Below, piece by piece: positions 11,331 to 21,798 of a stretch of 64,000 bases of DNA (position 1 is the stretch's first letter; each line of letters starts with the position of its first letter). Made by a program: the position numbers and the translations under genes. The notes under the pieces are model-generated. The model made no database searches and was not told where the DNA came from. It saw only the letters and a program-made list of their open reading frames with translations. The stretch comes from Monocercomonoides exilis. Lineage: Eukaryota; Preaxostyla; Oxymonadida; Polymastigidae. The stretch lies in the NCBI GenBank assembly GCA_001643675.2, contig LSRY02000024.1, positions 1,118,001 through 1,182,000 on the forward strand. The letters are read 5' to 3'.

Positions 11331-12090
11331 ATTACTAACTCACAAATCTCAGCCCACTCAACCCAAGCGCCTCCGCAACCAGCGGCGCCATTGCTTCTTC
11401 CAGCTTTCCCTGGTTCTCTTTGATTCTCAACACAAACTATCAATGCGCTGTAAAATACTCGCCTTTTTCCTCATTTCCATCACCTCCTTCTCTCCCTCCA
11501 TTTTCTTCTCCATTTTCTTCTCCCTCTTCTCCCTCTTCTCCCTCTTCTCTCTCTCCTCCAGCACCTTCACGCTCCTCCAACACCACCAGCACAATTGTTG
11601 TTGGTGATAGTACCACATCCTCCATCCTCAGCCCCATCGCTTTCTGACCCTTCTCCACAATCTCTTCCATCCTTCATGCAACATCCATTATCTGCACAAC
11701 TTCTTTGTTCAGCTTCACCACAAGAAGTTTCAACAACTTTTAATGGAACTCCAGTTGTGCTATCATTGATTCCAGCAGAGACTGGTCAAACAGATCAGAA
11801 GATTGACTGGAATGGAAGTCGCATCTGCGAACGCAAAGATATGCTTGCACCCTGACTACGCGCCTGTCCATGCAGAAAGTGAGAGGAGTAGAGATACATG
11901 CAGGACTGTAAATGTGTAAAAGAGGGACACAACATAACCCCTATGACATCTTAATCTTAATCAGAGACAGCTTCTTGGGCTTTGCATGCAACACACCGTT
12001 TCTGGAACTATCATCAACAGACGTCACTGCTGTCCAAAACGGAGCTACTTCTGCAATGCATCTGAAGGATTGACTGTGGATGAGAGAATA
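11330..12090 (-). pseudogene. Decayed or multi-intron coding remnant, family unknown
   Basis: GC rises sharply compared with both flanks, and several minus-strand segments read like protein. Near 12070-11960: 'FRCIAEVAPFWTAVTSVDD'. Near 11870-11745: 'DRRVVRVQAYLCVRRCDFHS'. In that same frame, after a TAA and a TGA, come 'LLVVKLNKEVVQIMDVA' and 'MEEIVEKGQKAMGLRMEDVV', then an acidic Gly/Glu run (11560-11450). A final segment, 'NQGKLEEAMAPLVAEALGLS', ends in a TAG near 11338. Two in-frame stops within one conserved frame favour a pseudogene. Unrecognised short introns could explain part of it. No family recognised. Confidence 0.35.
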
Positions 12091-12604
12091 ATGAAGATCC
12101 TTTCTCTAATATTGTAACTTCCTTCTTCTCTTCGCTTCTCCTCCTCCAGAATGGTGAAAAAGAACAGAAAGAAATTTAGATTATATTGATTTAACATTCA
12201 AAAAATGCTAAAAAAAGTGATATTATCAATAATATTAAATTAATGAATAAATAAAATTTTTAGTGCAAAGGTTTTAAAGTCAAAGTGATTTATATATGCT
12301 ATCTGAAAGATCCTGTTTTTATGTTTATAATTATTATTTTTTTATTTATTGAATTTTTCCTTTTTGAGCTTTTTGAAGATTTTGAAATACATCAATTTGC
12401 TTGTCATGGTTTCAAAAATGATAATGAAAAATGTTCGCTTTGTTTTGTTTTGTTTTTATAAGAACAATTTTCTGTGGAACGGTTCATCAATTAAAATTGA
12501 TAAAAAAACTAATCAACACTTATTCTGCAAAATTTTGTTGTGGGATTCTTATTTAAGGCAATGAAAACACACAATTTAGTGGCTAAAAAATATAAAAAAT
12601 ATCA
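12091..12604. other. AT-rich intergenic DNA upstream of P2
   Basis: No coding segment recognised. The P2 promoter should lie here. Confidence 0.5.
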
Positions 12605-13032
12605 ATGAAGTACGCAGCAGCATTACTTTTATCTCAAGTCGGTGGAAAAACACATCCAAAGAAAGCAGATATAATCAACATATTGAAGGCAGCAGGTGCT
12701 GAGGTTGATGAAGCCAGAGTTGCCGATTTGATTTCAAAAGTCGGAACGAAAACTGGACAGGAAATCTTAGATGATGGTCTGAGGAAGATGGCTGCAGCGT
12801 CATTCGCAGTTGCAGCTGCTGCTCCATCAGCTTCCGCTTCATCAGCTGCTGCAGCACCAGAAAAGGAATCAAAGAAGGAAGAGTCAAAGAAGGAAGAAAA
12901 GAAGGAGGAGGAGGAGGAAGAGTTCGAAGGGGTTTGTTTTGATTATGTTTTTGCTTTGTTTAATTATTTAAATTTTTATTTTTTTGAATTACATTTTTTT
13001 TTCTAAAGGGAATGTTTGATTTGTTTGGCTAA
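12605..13032 (+). CDS. RPLP2: 60S acidic ribosomal stalk protein P2
   Basis: P2 pairs with P1 on the ribosomal stalk and recruits and activates translational GTPases. Exons 12605..12931 and 13009..13032 join in phase 0 over a 77-bp intron (GTTTGTTTTG...TTCTAAAG), giving 116 aa. The N-terminal helical dimerisation domain ('MKYAAALLLSQVGGK') is followed by the Ala-rich hinge and the Lys/Glu tail. The last exon supplies only eight codons and ends 'GMFDLFG', the counterpart of the usual GFGLFD elongation-factor-binding tail. The start is the first ATG and matches the family N-terminus. Length is normal for P2. Confidence 0.96.
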
Positions 13033-13316
13033 GTATTTTACGCTGTGCGCTGTACAATTTATTCCATTTCATTCATTTTATTTTTTAAGAAAAAAATCAA
13101 AAAAGAAAAAGAAAAAAATAAAAATGAATGAAATGAAAATAATTCTCTTTTTTTTTTTTTTTTTTTGAAATATACAAATTTTTTTTATAAATTTCTTTTC
13201 AAATAAATAAACAATTCAAAAAATGATGAAGTTTAGAAATTGTGTTAAATCAATGGTATTGCTATCAAAACACATTTGAGCTTGTTTCATCGTTGTCAAA
13301 GTCTCTTAGTTCATGA
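13033..13316. other. Short AT-rich spacer
   Basis: 3' flank of P2, with T- and A-rich homopolymer stretches; nothing coding. Confidence 0.5.
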
Positions 13317-15248
13317 GCCTTATCAATATCATCTCTCTCATTGTTTACCCTTTCCTCACTGCCCAGAACCTCTCTGCTACCACCTTCTTCTCCTCCACTT
13401 TCCAAATCACCTGACAGCATGCAAGCAGCTTCTGTGAACGAGTCTTCCTTCGACTTCATGACAAGCATCATTCAGAAAGATAATTCAATTTTTGGACATG
13501 ACAGAACACAAATGTTAAGCGATTGGGATGTGGACCTGTTTATATTTCTGGATGGATACTTTGATGATACAATATACGTGGATGGAACATCTGGAGTGGA
13601 GAAGGTGTATTGTTGAATGGAGAGGGCACCATGCTTGAGTGTGAATTATGGAATGGAGCGCTCGAAGAGAACACAGAATGCAAAAGAGGAGATTATTCTG
13701 AGTGCAAAATCGACGGTAGCTGGATGTGTGGATGTGAGAGGAGTGCATATAAAAGCAAAAGAGGAGGAAACGATAAGAATCGAATGCCAAAGAGAAGTGA
13801 GTGGATCTGAAGGAGAGAGCGTTCTGAAGTCAACATCTCTGACGGAAATAGAGTTTATTGGGATTGTCGTTCCATCGAGTTTTAGCAGAACAATCACATC
13901 AGTGATTGAGTCAAGCAGTACAAATGGGGAGTTGTGCATAAAGAACTGTGAGATGAGTGTGGTTGGGGGAAAGGAAAACACAATTGGATTTTCACTGATC
14001 AAATCAACTGGGAAAATGATTGAATTGGAGTTAATGAAGATTTCAGAAGTGAACTTAACAATTTCGTTTTTTTCATTTTCTCTTTTATCCACAAATGTGA
14101 ATGAACATGAATACAAAGTGAAACTGTTGAATTGCGCAATGGATGAGAACAGTTTGGATGAATCCTCATTTGGTGAATCTTTGTTGATGATTTCTTCTTC
14201 TGTTTTGTTTGAAAACAACAACTTTTCAAACATTGTGAATTCGGGAAGTGGAGAAGAAGGAGGCGTTGCAAAAGCGACGTTGCAAGGGAATGGAAAAATG
14301 GAAATTGAATTAACAAATGCGTCATTTTGCACACTTTCAGCAGGGAGTGGGAAAGGAGGATTCTTGTATCTGGATTGCCAAAATTGTTTGAATGAGAAGC
14401 CATTTCTTTTTGAAAACGTCTCGTTTGCAAACAACAATGCAGCCATTGGAAAGAATATGTTCATTTTGGGAAATGATTTATACAGTTCTGTGACAAATGA
14501 TTCATTCAAGTTCGATTATTCCTCAATGAAGGATGATAAAACTCTATATGTGGGAAGTGATTGCAGGTATGAAGAAAAGGATTTGTTCATGTTTCTGATT
14601 CCATACAGCTCCTATGAGATATTTATCTCATCGAATGGATTTGATGTTGCAAGATGCGGAAGTGAGGAAGAACCTTGCTTCACGATGTGGAAAGGGATGG
14701 AAAACATGAAAGATGGAAATGCAATGAAAACAATTCAAATTGAAGGATCAACTGTTATTCGAGATTCATATGACCTATCCAATTATCAGATCAAAAAGGC
14801 TTTTTCGATGGGAGAAGAGAATGTGAAAGCAATATTGAATTTTGAAAAGTCAATTGGAACCCAACTGGAATATTTCATGGGAAATGATGATCATTTTGAA
14901 TTGACAAAAATCCAACTGCAACTGTCAACTGGATTTGACAACTCAGCCAAAACAATTATTTCGAACAGAAATGGAGATTTGATGATAAGTGGATGCTCAT
15001 TCCATTCAGAAGCTGGAGTGAACAATGGATTTAATTGTGTGTTTGTGGTTGCGATTGGAGGCAGAGTGGAAGTGAATGGTTTGTCGATGGAATCATGCAA
15101 TGTTGGAAACAGTATTTTTGCCATTCATGATTCTGGAATTACTTGCCATTTTGTGAATATTCGAGTGGAATCGTTGAATGAAAGCAGAGGATGTCTTCTT
15201 CTGATCAAAGGAACTGAATTAACAACAAAGATAAATGAAGAAAATTAA
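13317..15248 (+). pseudogene. Truncated beta-helix (pectin-lyase-fold) surface-protein gene with in-frame TGA
   Basis: One reading frame runs from 13317 to the TAA at 15246-15248 and is broken only by TGA at 13614-13616 ('VEKVYC' stop 'MERAPCLSVNYG'). Glycine (GGA) would be the natural codon there. The protein shows the short 'xNxxFxNN' and Cys-containing rungs of a right-handed parallel beta-helix ('FENVSFANNNAAIG', 'GGFLYLDCQNC') and the block 'DVARCGSEEEPCFTMWKGM'. As I remember the large oxymonad family of this fold, members are longer, with a signal peptide at the front and a C-terminal membrane segment. Neither is present here. I read this as an internal fragment of a decayed gene; it could still be expressed from the ATG at 13617. 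Confidence 0.65.
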
Positions 15249-17060
15249 ATAGTAAATATCTATATTCGCAAATAAGCAAAAGGTTTCATGTTGGATACAT
15301 ATTTTTAACAATGAAAATAATTCTAATTTCTTGTTAAATAATAAGCATTCAAATGTTTAAGTTCAACTCATGAAGAAATTTGTTTTGAAATGAAGAATTT
15401 TGTGAAAAAATCCATCAGAAAACTGTTTTTAATATTGTTTTCACTCAACGGTTATTTTTTTTTTTTTTTTTTGACACAAATCAATTTTGGACTTTTTCTT
15501 CAATAAAAAAATTTTTTAATATTTCAAAGTCATCAGCTCTTGAAAATTTTTGTTTTATTATTATTTTTTTATCAAAAATTTGTGGATAGGTAACCAAGAT
15601 TTCTTTTTTGGTTGTAACCAATTCGGCCATTCAAAATAATTTCTCCTTGAAGCATAATAATGTCGCAGTCTTTTCGATATCGATTATTCACTTGATAATC
15701 ATTTTTCTTCTGTCAGAGGCTATCATTTTTTGTAAATCATTGTGTTCCTCTATCCACAAAAATTTCCTTTTCCTCTGAAGTTTTCTGAACGTTGTTCGTA
15801 AAGGACGTACAACTCCATAATCAAACTTATTTGATTCAAAAATTTTCACAGAGTAAATATGAAACTAAACATTTTCAAAATAAAACCAACGCTGAATAGC
15901 AAAGATGAGATGGATGTCCTTCAATAATTAGAAAACCAGGAGAATGAAGTGGAATAAATCGAAGCTAACTGCGTATTGATATCATGAACAAAAATGAAAT
16001 ACATAAAAAATCGAAGGCATTACAATATATGTGTGTTTAATTTTGAAATCATATGAGTGATTATTTTTGAAATCATAACTTTTTTCGCGGCATTAGTAAT
16101 TCTAAAAATTTGTTTCTTGGAAGAGGAATTATTCTTTTGAAGGAAAAAAAAGCATAATAATTGTATGAAAAAACAATATTCGAGAACGTATTTTAAAAAA
16201 ACAATCTTTTGAGCAGCAATAACTTTTCAGGATCGATTAATCTGCATTTTAAGTGAAGACTCAGACCGAAATGTTTGATTGAAAAAATATGGATTCAAAA
16301 ATAATTACATATATGGGGGATAATACGTTCTTTCAAGCTTTTTTTGCACAAGGCATTGAAAAATTGCATCACTCATAACTTTATTTCACTTTCTCATATT
16401 TCCTATAAATTTTGATTTTCATATCCTAAAACAAGCATCGTTGAAATCAAAACATAAAGTTTTCCAATATTTCACGAATGTCAAAAAAATGAACCTATTT
16501 TTAATATGTTCTTTGATATAAAAAAGTCAATGAAAAGTGCATAATTTTTCAATGAAAATGCCTGAAGAAAAATATTTTGCCCCATATTATTTCTATGAAA
16601 TATTCTATTTCAAAAATTCGTGTTCAATGTTTGGAAAAAAACGTTTGAAAAAAACAACATGCTTTCAAATAAGCATTTATCTTTCTTTGATCTCGAACAT
16701 TGGCTTTTTATCTTTTTTTAATGCATTTGTCTTTTCGTCGAAAAATTTCTTTTTTAAAAACATAAAATCAAATTTATAATCAATATTTCCAAAAAAGTTA
16801 AGGAAAAAAAAAATAATCGCACATATTGCACTTATCGTACATCGTATTTCCAAAAATTTTTGCATTTCTCTCCGATAAATTTAACGAAATGTTAGATATA
16901 TAAAAAAATGATTTTTTCAACAATATTTAATTATTCCAAGGAGAATTTTGGAATATCCATAAAAAACAATGTCTTTTTATTTTTTGATTTTAAACAGATG
17001 AAAGAAATTGCGTATTTTCAAAAAATAACTTTAGTTATTTAGTTAAATGAAGCTCCATAT
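15249..17060. other. AT-rich gene desert with a possible minus-strand coding relic
   Basis: Mostly homopolymer-rich DNA. On the minus strand at about 15860-15580 two adjacent frames read like protein ('DYGVVRPLRTTFRKLQRK', then 'DYQVNNRYRKDCDIIMLQGE'), consistent with a frameshifted, decayed gene or transposon piece of unknown family. Nothing else is supported. Confidence 0.35.
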
Positions 17061-17235
17061 AAAAGGCGGCCCTGGCTCGTCAACTGGAAATTGCAAAAAT
17101 TCGATCAAGGAGCCCTGAATGTGTGACAAATTGGTTTGAAGAAGCGAAAGGAATAATTGAGGATAACAATATCGAAGTTTCCTTTTTTTAATTTTGACGA
17201 ATCTTTTATGAAGATCGGAGAAAGTTCTTAAAAAT
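17061..17235 (+). pseudogene. Pogo/Tigger-type transposase relic
   Basis: The plus strand reads 'RQLEIAKIRSRSPECVTNWF' followed by 'EEAKGIIEDNNIEVS'. A frame change at a T run then gives 'NFDESFMKIG'. The last block resembles the first catalytic Asp motif of DDE pogo transposases ('NIDESSLRI' in the intact copy at 56-58 kb). Only about 60 residues survive. It is not the same subfamily as the intact copy. Confidence 0.45.
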
Positions 17236-17513
17236 TATAGATATGTTTGAAAGACCAGATCCATCCTTCTTTTCCTGGACATCGAAAGACTTCCAATGAA
17301 ACTCTTTGCGTTTTCGTATATTCGTATGTTCTTGTCTTCATCATTTTTTGCTTCATCCAATGAAAAAAAACCTGAAGAGTTTTAATGTTATAAAATTTTT
17401 TGTTAACATTATATATTTGTGATTATTTTTGATTTCATGCCTTTTTTAAACAAAAATTGCGGTTCGAAAATTTCCCTCAATTATTTACAAAAATACACTG
17501 AAATTTGATATTA

Positions 17514-17606
17514 TAGTTAGTGTTAATAATGGTGGACACTTTCAATAACTATGGACAGCTGCATTATCTCAACAACCGTTGATTGTTGCTTTTTGACAAT
17601 TAACCC
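17514..17606 (+). repeat. Left terminal inverted repeat of the MITE
   Basis: Pairs with 17828-17922 in inverted orientation with scattered mismatches. Confidence 0.7.
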
Positions 17607-17920
17607 GATAATTCCCTCGATGAATGTGAACTATTACGAATCGTTTTTTTCATTCACATATCACCATAATAATTTTTTAATAATTAATTATTATTTTCGG
17701 AGAAACTTGAATAATCTTATTTCTTCGAGTTTCTCCGAAAATCAAAAATGTCTTTTATAATATTCCAGAGAGAAAGTCATTAGATTTCTGTATGTTTTAT
17801 AAGTTTGTATTCATTGGGGGAATAATTGGGTTAATTATTTTTTGCAACTATCATCGGTTGTTGAGAAAATGCCACTGTCCACAGTTATTGAAAGTGTCCA
17901 CCATTATAAACACAAACTAT
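17516..17920. mobile_element. Non-autonomous inverted-repeat element (MITE)
   Basis: The left end begins near 17516 and the right end closes near 17920. The ends are inverted copies for about 90 bp. Both contain ATAATGGTGGACACTTTCAA, followed by AATAACT(A/G)TGGACAG, a CTCAACAACCG block and AATTAACCC. The outermost bases are flanked by TA on both sides, as expected for Tc1/mariner/pogo insertions, but the exact boundary is uncertain by a few bases. The interior (~220 bp) encodes nothing convincing and contains a smaller hairpin at about 17698-17742 (CGGAGAAACTTGA ... TCGAGTTTCTCCG). Confidence 0.7.
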
Positions 17921-17922
17921 AA
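17828..17922 (-). repeat. Right terminal inverted repeat of the MITE
   Basis: Reverse complement of the left end; the block CTGTCCACAGTTATTGAAAG differs at one base. Confidence 0.7.
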
Positions 17923-18457
17923 TTATTGAAGTCACCTTCATCTTTGTATTAACAAAAACATTTTGTGTTTAAAACAGTTGTGATATGTTTTCAATTTGAA
18001 TTCAAAACCTCCATCCAATTAAAACAACGTTTGAAAAATCAACATCCCGAAAAAAGGTTATGATTTCAAAAATAATCACACGCCTGTATTTTTTACAAGA
18101 TTTTTTTTTTTTTTTATGTCTCATTCATGATGATGTTGAGTAAAGTTTAAAAAATATTTTCTTGAAAACCAGAAAGAGCAAACATAAAACATAAAATATA
18201 AAGTGTAACAGTTTATTTATTTATTTTTAAATTTGTGTTCGTTTTACAGAAATTTTTTCAAAAGTTTAATGTTTAAAATAAAATGAATAAACAGCACAAT
18301 TTTCCTCTTCAAAAGACAATAACGACTTATTTGCATATTTTTTAAATAATAATAATATAACAAAAATAACATAAAACACTCAAAATAAATTTCAACAAAT
18401 AAGATTAAAATTTAAAAATTATTTCCTTTTTTCTAATTTAATCTGATCTGAAATTTT
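17923..18457. other. AT-rich intergenic DNA
   Basis: Nothing coding; T- and A-rich runs before the MED18 3' end. Confidence 0.5.
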
Positions 18458-19198
18458 TCAACCTTTGTGTACTGATTTTTGACGTTTAGAAAGAGTTACA
18501 AATGAAAGAAGCGAAGTCGCAAATTCCATCAATTGTGTTGATGACGTTTTAGATTGCTCCGTAATTGATGCTTTCGTGGTTTCAACGATCCACATATCAA
18601 TTGGTGATTGGATTGAACCGTCTTGTTCATCTTTCCCAATTGATTTGATACTTGATAGATCTTTCTTTTTTTCAACTGCTAAAGGAGAATAAATTGAAAT
18701 GCGTATTCCAGATGGATGAATAAATTCAACTCCAATTCGAATCATTTCATAATCATATGAAAATCCTGTTGCTTCAAGGAAAGAGATGGGATCTCCTGTT
18801 CGAAAAGTAAATTGCTCGATTGGAAATAATGATATATCCCTTTCAACAGTAGTGTCACGTCCCAATGAAATTAATTTCCATGTAGAAGCAAGATTTGATT
18901 TCCCCTGATACTTTAATGCTTCCAGATCTTTTTCAGAACACTCAAAAAGAATCTTCGAATGTATCAATCTAGACAAATAATAAGTACAACCATCGTCTGC
19001 AAAAAAATAGATACATATCTTCAAAGAGTAAGGAAAGTTTTAAAACATAAAATGATGGATGCCTTTGACATTTTTCAAATAAATACGATGTTCCACAAAA
19101 TTTTTTGCTTCATTTCCCGTATATGAAGTTAAGCAAGCAATAAAATCAGATCTTATTTCATCTGGGATTACGCCTTCCAGCAAACAAAGAACAGTCAT
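18458..19198 (-). CDS. MED18: Mediator complex subunit 18
   Basis: MED18 sits in the Mediator head module and takes part in RNA polymerase II transcription. Exons 19198..19047 and 18968..18458 join in phase 2 over a 78-bp intron (GTTTTAAAAC...TTGTCTAG), giving 220 aa (human 208). The start 'MTVLCLLEGVIPDEI' matches the family opening (human 'MEYLLQGSV'). Exon 1 has 'FVEHRIYLKNVKG', parallel to human 'FLDHEMVFLLKG', and the junction restores the expected beta-strand. The diagnostic 'FLEATGFSYDYEMIRIGVEF' corresponds to human 'FLMEMGFRMDHEFVAKGHLF'. It is divergent from dolichol kinase with only 33 bp between the two ATGs. Confidence 0.85.
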
Positions 19199-19231
19199 AA
19201 AAGGACTAATTTGCTTGTGGTTATTTTGATC
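19199..19231. promoter_or_regulatory. 33-bp bidirectional intergenic region MED18/DOLK
   Basis: The start codons of the two divergent genes are at 19198 (minus) and 19232 (plus). Core promoter elements and 5' UTRs must therefore overlap, or lie inside the opposite gene. Confidence 0.5.
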
Positions 19232-21583
19232 ATGAAATTTTCATTTTGGAGCTGTTTTTCAACATTTCTTGTACCTTTGTATGCTTATATTAAGGCGCAT
19301 ACCCTGAAGCAAATCAATGCTAATTTATATAATCGAGAATTGTTTTTTGCACAAATTTCAATTGTTTGTTGTTTGGGAACGTTTATAAATGGATATTTAT
19401 TGAATTGCAAGATTTATACTCAATGCGTAATTTGGGCAGTTCTTTTTGTAATTTCTCATATTATTTCTTTTCCCCATTCGTCGTTGGTATTGGTGTTTTT
19501 ATGTTGTGATATTTTCAATTTATTTATGAAAACATATTTTTCTTCGGTACTTTCCGTTGGAGAATGCTTGATAATTACCCTACTTCACGTTCGTCCATTT
19601 ATTTCACTTTTTATTATTCCTTATTCTTGCTTATTTAATAAATTATGTATTTTCATTCATAAAGGAATTTTCAAGACGAATCTCCATTTCCAGAGCATTT
19701 TTCATTTTCACTTTTTTCCTTCAACCGTCTTTGAATTATCATTTATGATCATACCTTTTGTAACACTATTGTTATTCCATTTATCTTATGAGTTTCTTCG
19801 AAACGCGGGCTACAATCGCAACCTGCTATTACGTGTTGTTTTTGTAGTGATCTTCATTTTATGCATTTCGTTTGCTGTATGCGCAATAACTTGTAAATTT
19901 TTTACAACATTCTCAACAGTTCAATCAATATCTACATTATTATCTCAATGGAAGCAAATTATTTGGATAGCGATTTTTTGGATTTTGAATGCTTGTATTA
20001 TCTTGTTCTTTGGCACAAAGATGGAGAGGACCACAAAATCAGAAAAGCCACTCACTACAAGTTTTGATTACGATACGATGTTTCATTCATTCACGAGATC
20101 ATTTTTCAATACGTTAAGATCATATCACGTAAAAAGGAAATTCTATCATTTAATAGCTTTGTGCTGTATTTGCTTTCCTTTGCTTATATCAGAGACTTCG
20201 AGCCAATCATTGTCTACGGCAACGTTTCTTGTTAGCACAGCGACTGGAGTCATGATGGGAGTATTTATTTCTGTGAATGTTTTTTCAGTCTTGCTGGAAA
20301 GGAAATTAAACCGTGAAAAAGCTGGAAAATTTCTGAAGAAAGCACAAGCCGAAGAAGCATTTGAAATAATTAACGAAGATGAAAGAGCAACAGCAAGCTG
20401 CGTTCACAAGAAATTCAAAGGGCGCACAAAAAAAAGCGATGAAAAGATTGACTCAACTCCTCCTGCTTCAACTGATTCATGTTCACATTGCCCATTGTCA
20501 ACACTTCACTCAACAATCTCTGCTTTCCTCACATCTCTTCTCGACAGCCGCGATCTGCCTTCGTTTCCTCTTTCGCACATCTTCCTTCTCTTTGGGTGCG
20601 TCTGCTCTTTTTTGCTTTCTGCTGATCTGTTGGCTGCTTCACCCCAGAGCAATTGGCATCTTCTGTTCACAACAACAGATAAAATAAAAAATTTTGCTAA
20701 TCCTTTTTTCGCTCCGCCATTTTCTACACCTGTTTCTTTTGTTTGGGAATGGGAAAAATTATATTCGTCTTTTTCCAACAAAAATGAAAACACAATCAAA
20801 GATGACAAAGAAAATGAAATAATAGACAATATTCAAGAATCCAAGTTGAAGAAATTTGTTGAATCTTCTTCTCCTTCTTCACTGCAACCACAATTCACAT
20901 CGCTTTCTTCTTCTTCTTCATCCTCTTCCTCTTCTTCAATTCACCACTCCCCGTCAACGGATATTAACCCCTTCACAAAGTACATTCCATTTATTCTTCT
21001 TCGAATCAGTGGTGTTGTCATTTTGGGTGTTGGCGACGCAGCAGCTGCGTTTGTTGGCATTTTTCTATCAAACTTTGAAGACTCACAGAAAAAGAGAGCG
21101 TCTGCTTTATCTGAGGAGAAGAATGAACCAGATGAAAACAACAATAAATACGAGAATAACAGAACTCAATTAAATCAACCACAAGCTGAGAACAATTCAA
21201 ATTCCCCACATTCGCTTCTTGAAACGGATGCCTCAAGTAAATCACGTGAAAGAAATAGAACTCAAAACAGAGTGACTTTTCATTGCCATCGTCATGTTTG
21301 GCCTCATACTCAGAAATGTGTGGAAGGAACCATAGCTGCCGTTATTTCATCCATGCTATGCTTCTTCCTCTTTCTTTTGATTGATTATTATTTCTTTTCA
21401 TTGAATGTCCCATCAAATAGAATTTCTTCTCCGATTTCACAATGCTTTGAAGCTGTTTTCTTGAATTGGAAATTGTGGCTATCTGTTATTATCGTATTTC
21501 TTGTTGAAGCATTCACTCCTTTAAATGACAATCTTGTTTTATCGCTTGTTTCGAACATAGCTTCACTTCTTGCTTTATTTTAG
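19232..21583 (+). CDS. DOLK: Dolichol kinase
   Basis: CTP-dependent kinase that makes dolichyl phosphate in the ER membrane for N-glycosylation, GPI anchors and mannosylation. The 783-aa intronless protein has many hydrophobic helices. The diagnostic C-terminal motifs are present: 'HLIALCCICFPLL' after the N-terminal helices, 'SFPLSHIFLLFGC', 'ILGVGDAAAAFVG' (from about residue 597), 'WPHTQKCVEGTIAAV' (from about 690, the CTP-binding segment) and 'VEAFTPLNDNLVLSL' near the end. Two low-complexity cytosolic inserts are unusual: a Ser-rich stretch at ~20865-20950, and about 80 extra residues between the GVGD and WPHT motifs, which are normally close together. ATG 19232 was chosen as the first ATG in the open frame. 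Confidence 0.95.
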   Translation: MKFSFWSCFSTFLVPLYAYIKAHTLKQINANLYNRELFFAQISIVCCLGTFINGYLLNCKIYTQCVIWAVLFVISHIISFPHSSLVLVFLCCDIFNLFMKTYFSSVLSVGECLIITLLHVRPFISLFIIPYSCLFNKLCIFIHKGIFKTNLHFQSIFHFHFFPSTVFELSFMIIPFVTLLLFHLSYEFLRNAGYNRNLLLRVVFVVIFILCISFAVCAITCKFFTTFSTVQSISTLLSQWKQIIWIAIFWILNACIILFFGTKMERTTKSEKPLTTSFDYDTMFHSFTRSFFNTLRSYHVKRKFYHLIALCCICFPLLISETSSQSLSTATFLVSTATGVMMGVFISVNVFSVLLERKLNREKAGKFLKKAQAEEAFEIINEDERATASCVHKKFKGRTKKSDEKIDSTPPASTDSCSHCPLSTLHSTISAFLTSLLDSRDLPSFPLSHIFLLFGCVCSFLLSADLLAASPQSNWHLLFTTTDKIKNFANPFFAPPFSTPVSFVWEWEKLYSSFSNKNENTIKDDKENEIIDNIQESKLKKFVESSSPSSLQPQFTSLSSSSSSSSSSSIHHSPSTDINPFTKYIPFILLRISGVVILGVGDAAAAFVGIFLSNFEDSQKKRASALSEEKNEPDENNNKYENNRTQLNQPQAENNSNSPHSLLETDASSKSRERNRTQNRVTFHCHRHVWPHTQKCVEGTIAAVISSMLCFFLFLLIDYYFFSLNVPSNRISSPISQCFEAVFLNWKLWLSVIIVFLVEAFTPLNDNLVLSLVSNIASLLALF

Positions 21584-21798
21584 TTAAAAATTTAGAATAA
21601 CTTTCAATTTTGGTTGCATTTGTTTTTGAAGAATTTTTAAATTAGATCTTATATCCATAAAGTATTTTTCTTGAATAATTTTGGAAAAAGAATTTCCTTT
21701 GTGCAGTTAAGCGGAAAAGGTATTGACATTTAAAAGTTTTAGTGATTATCAAAAGAATAACTAAAAATTTTTAAAAGAGGCAAAAGCATTTTTTGAAC
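21584..21798. other. Short intergenic spacer
   Basis: AT-rich 3' flank of DOLK and promoter side of the next gene. Confidence 0.5.

Noticed and set aside
13646-14509. 287-aa minus-strand open frame opposite the beta-helix pseudogene
   Set aside because: Shadow of the coding strand; the plus strand shows the beta-helix family pattern.
13317-15248. Alternative genetic code with TGA as sense codon
   Set aside because: Copy C, PP2C, the small 5.8-kb gene and others terminate at TGA where their homology or frame ends. TGA appears internally only in relics that also carry other damage or truncation.
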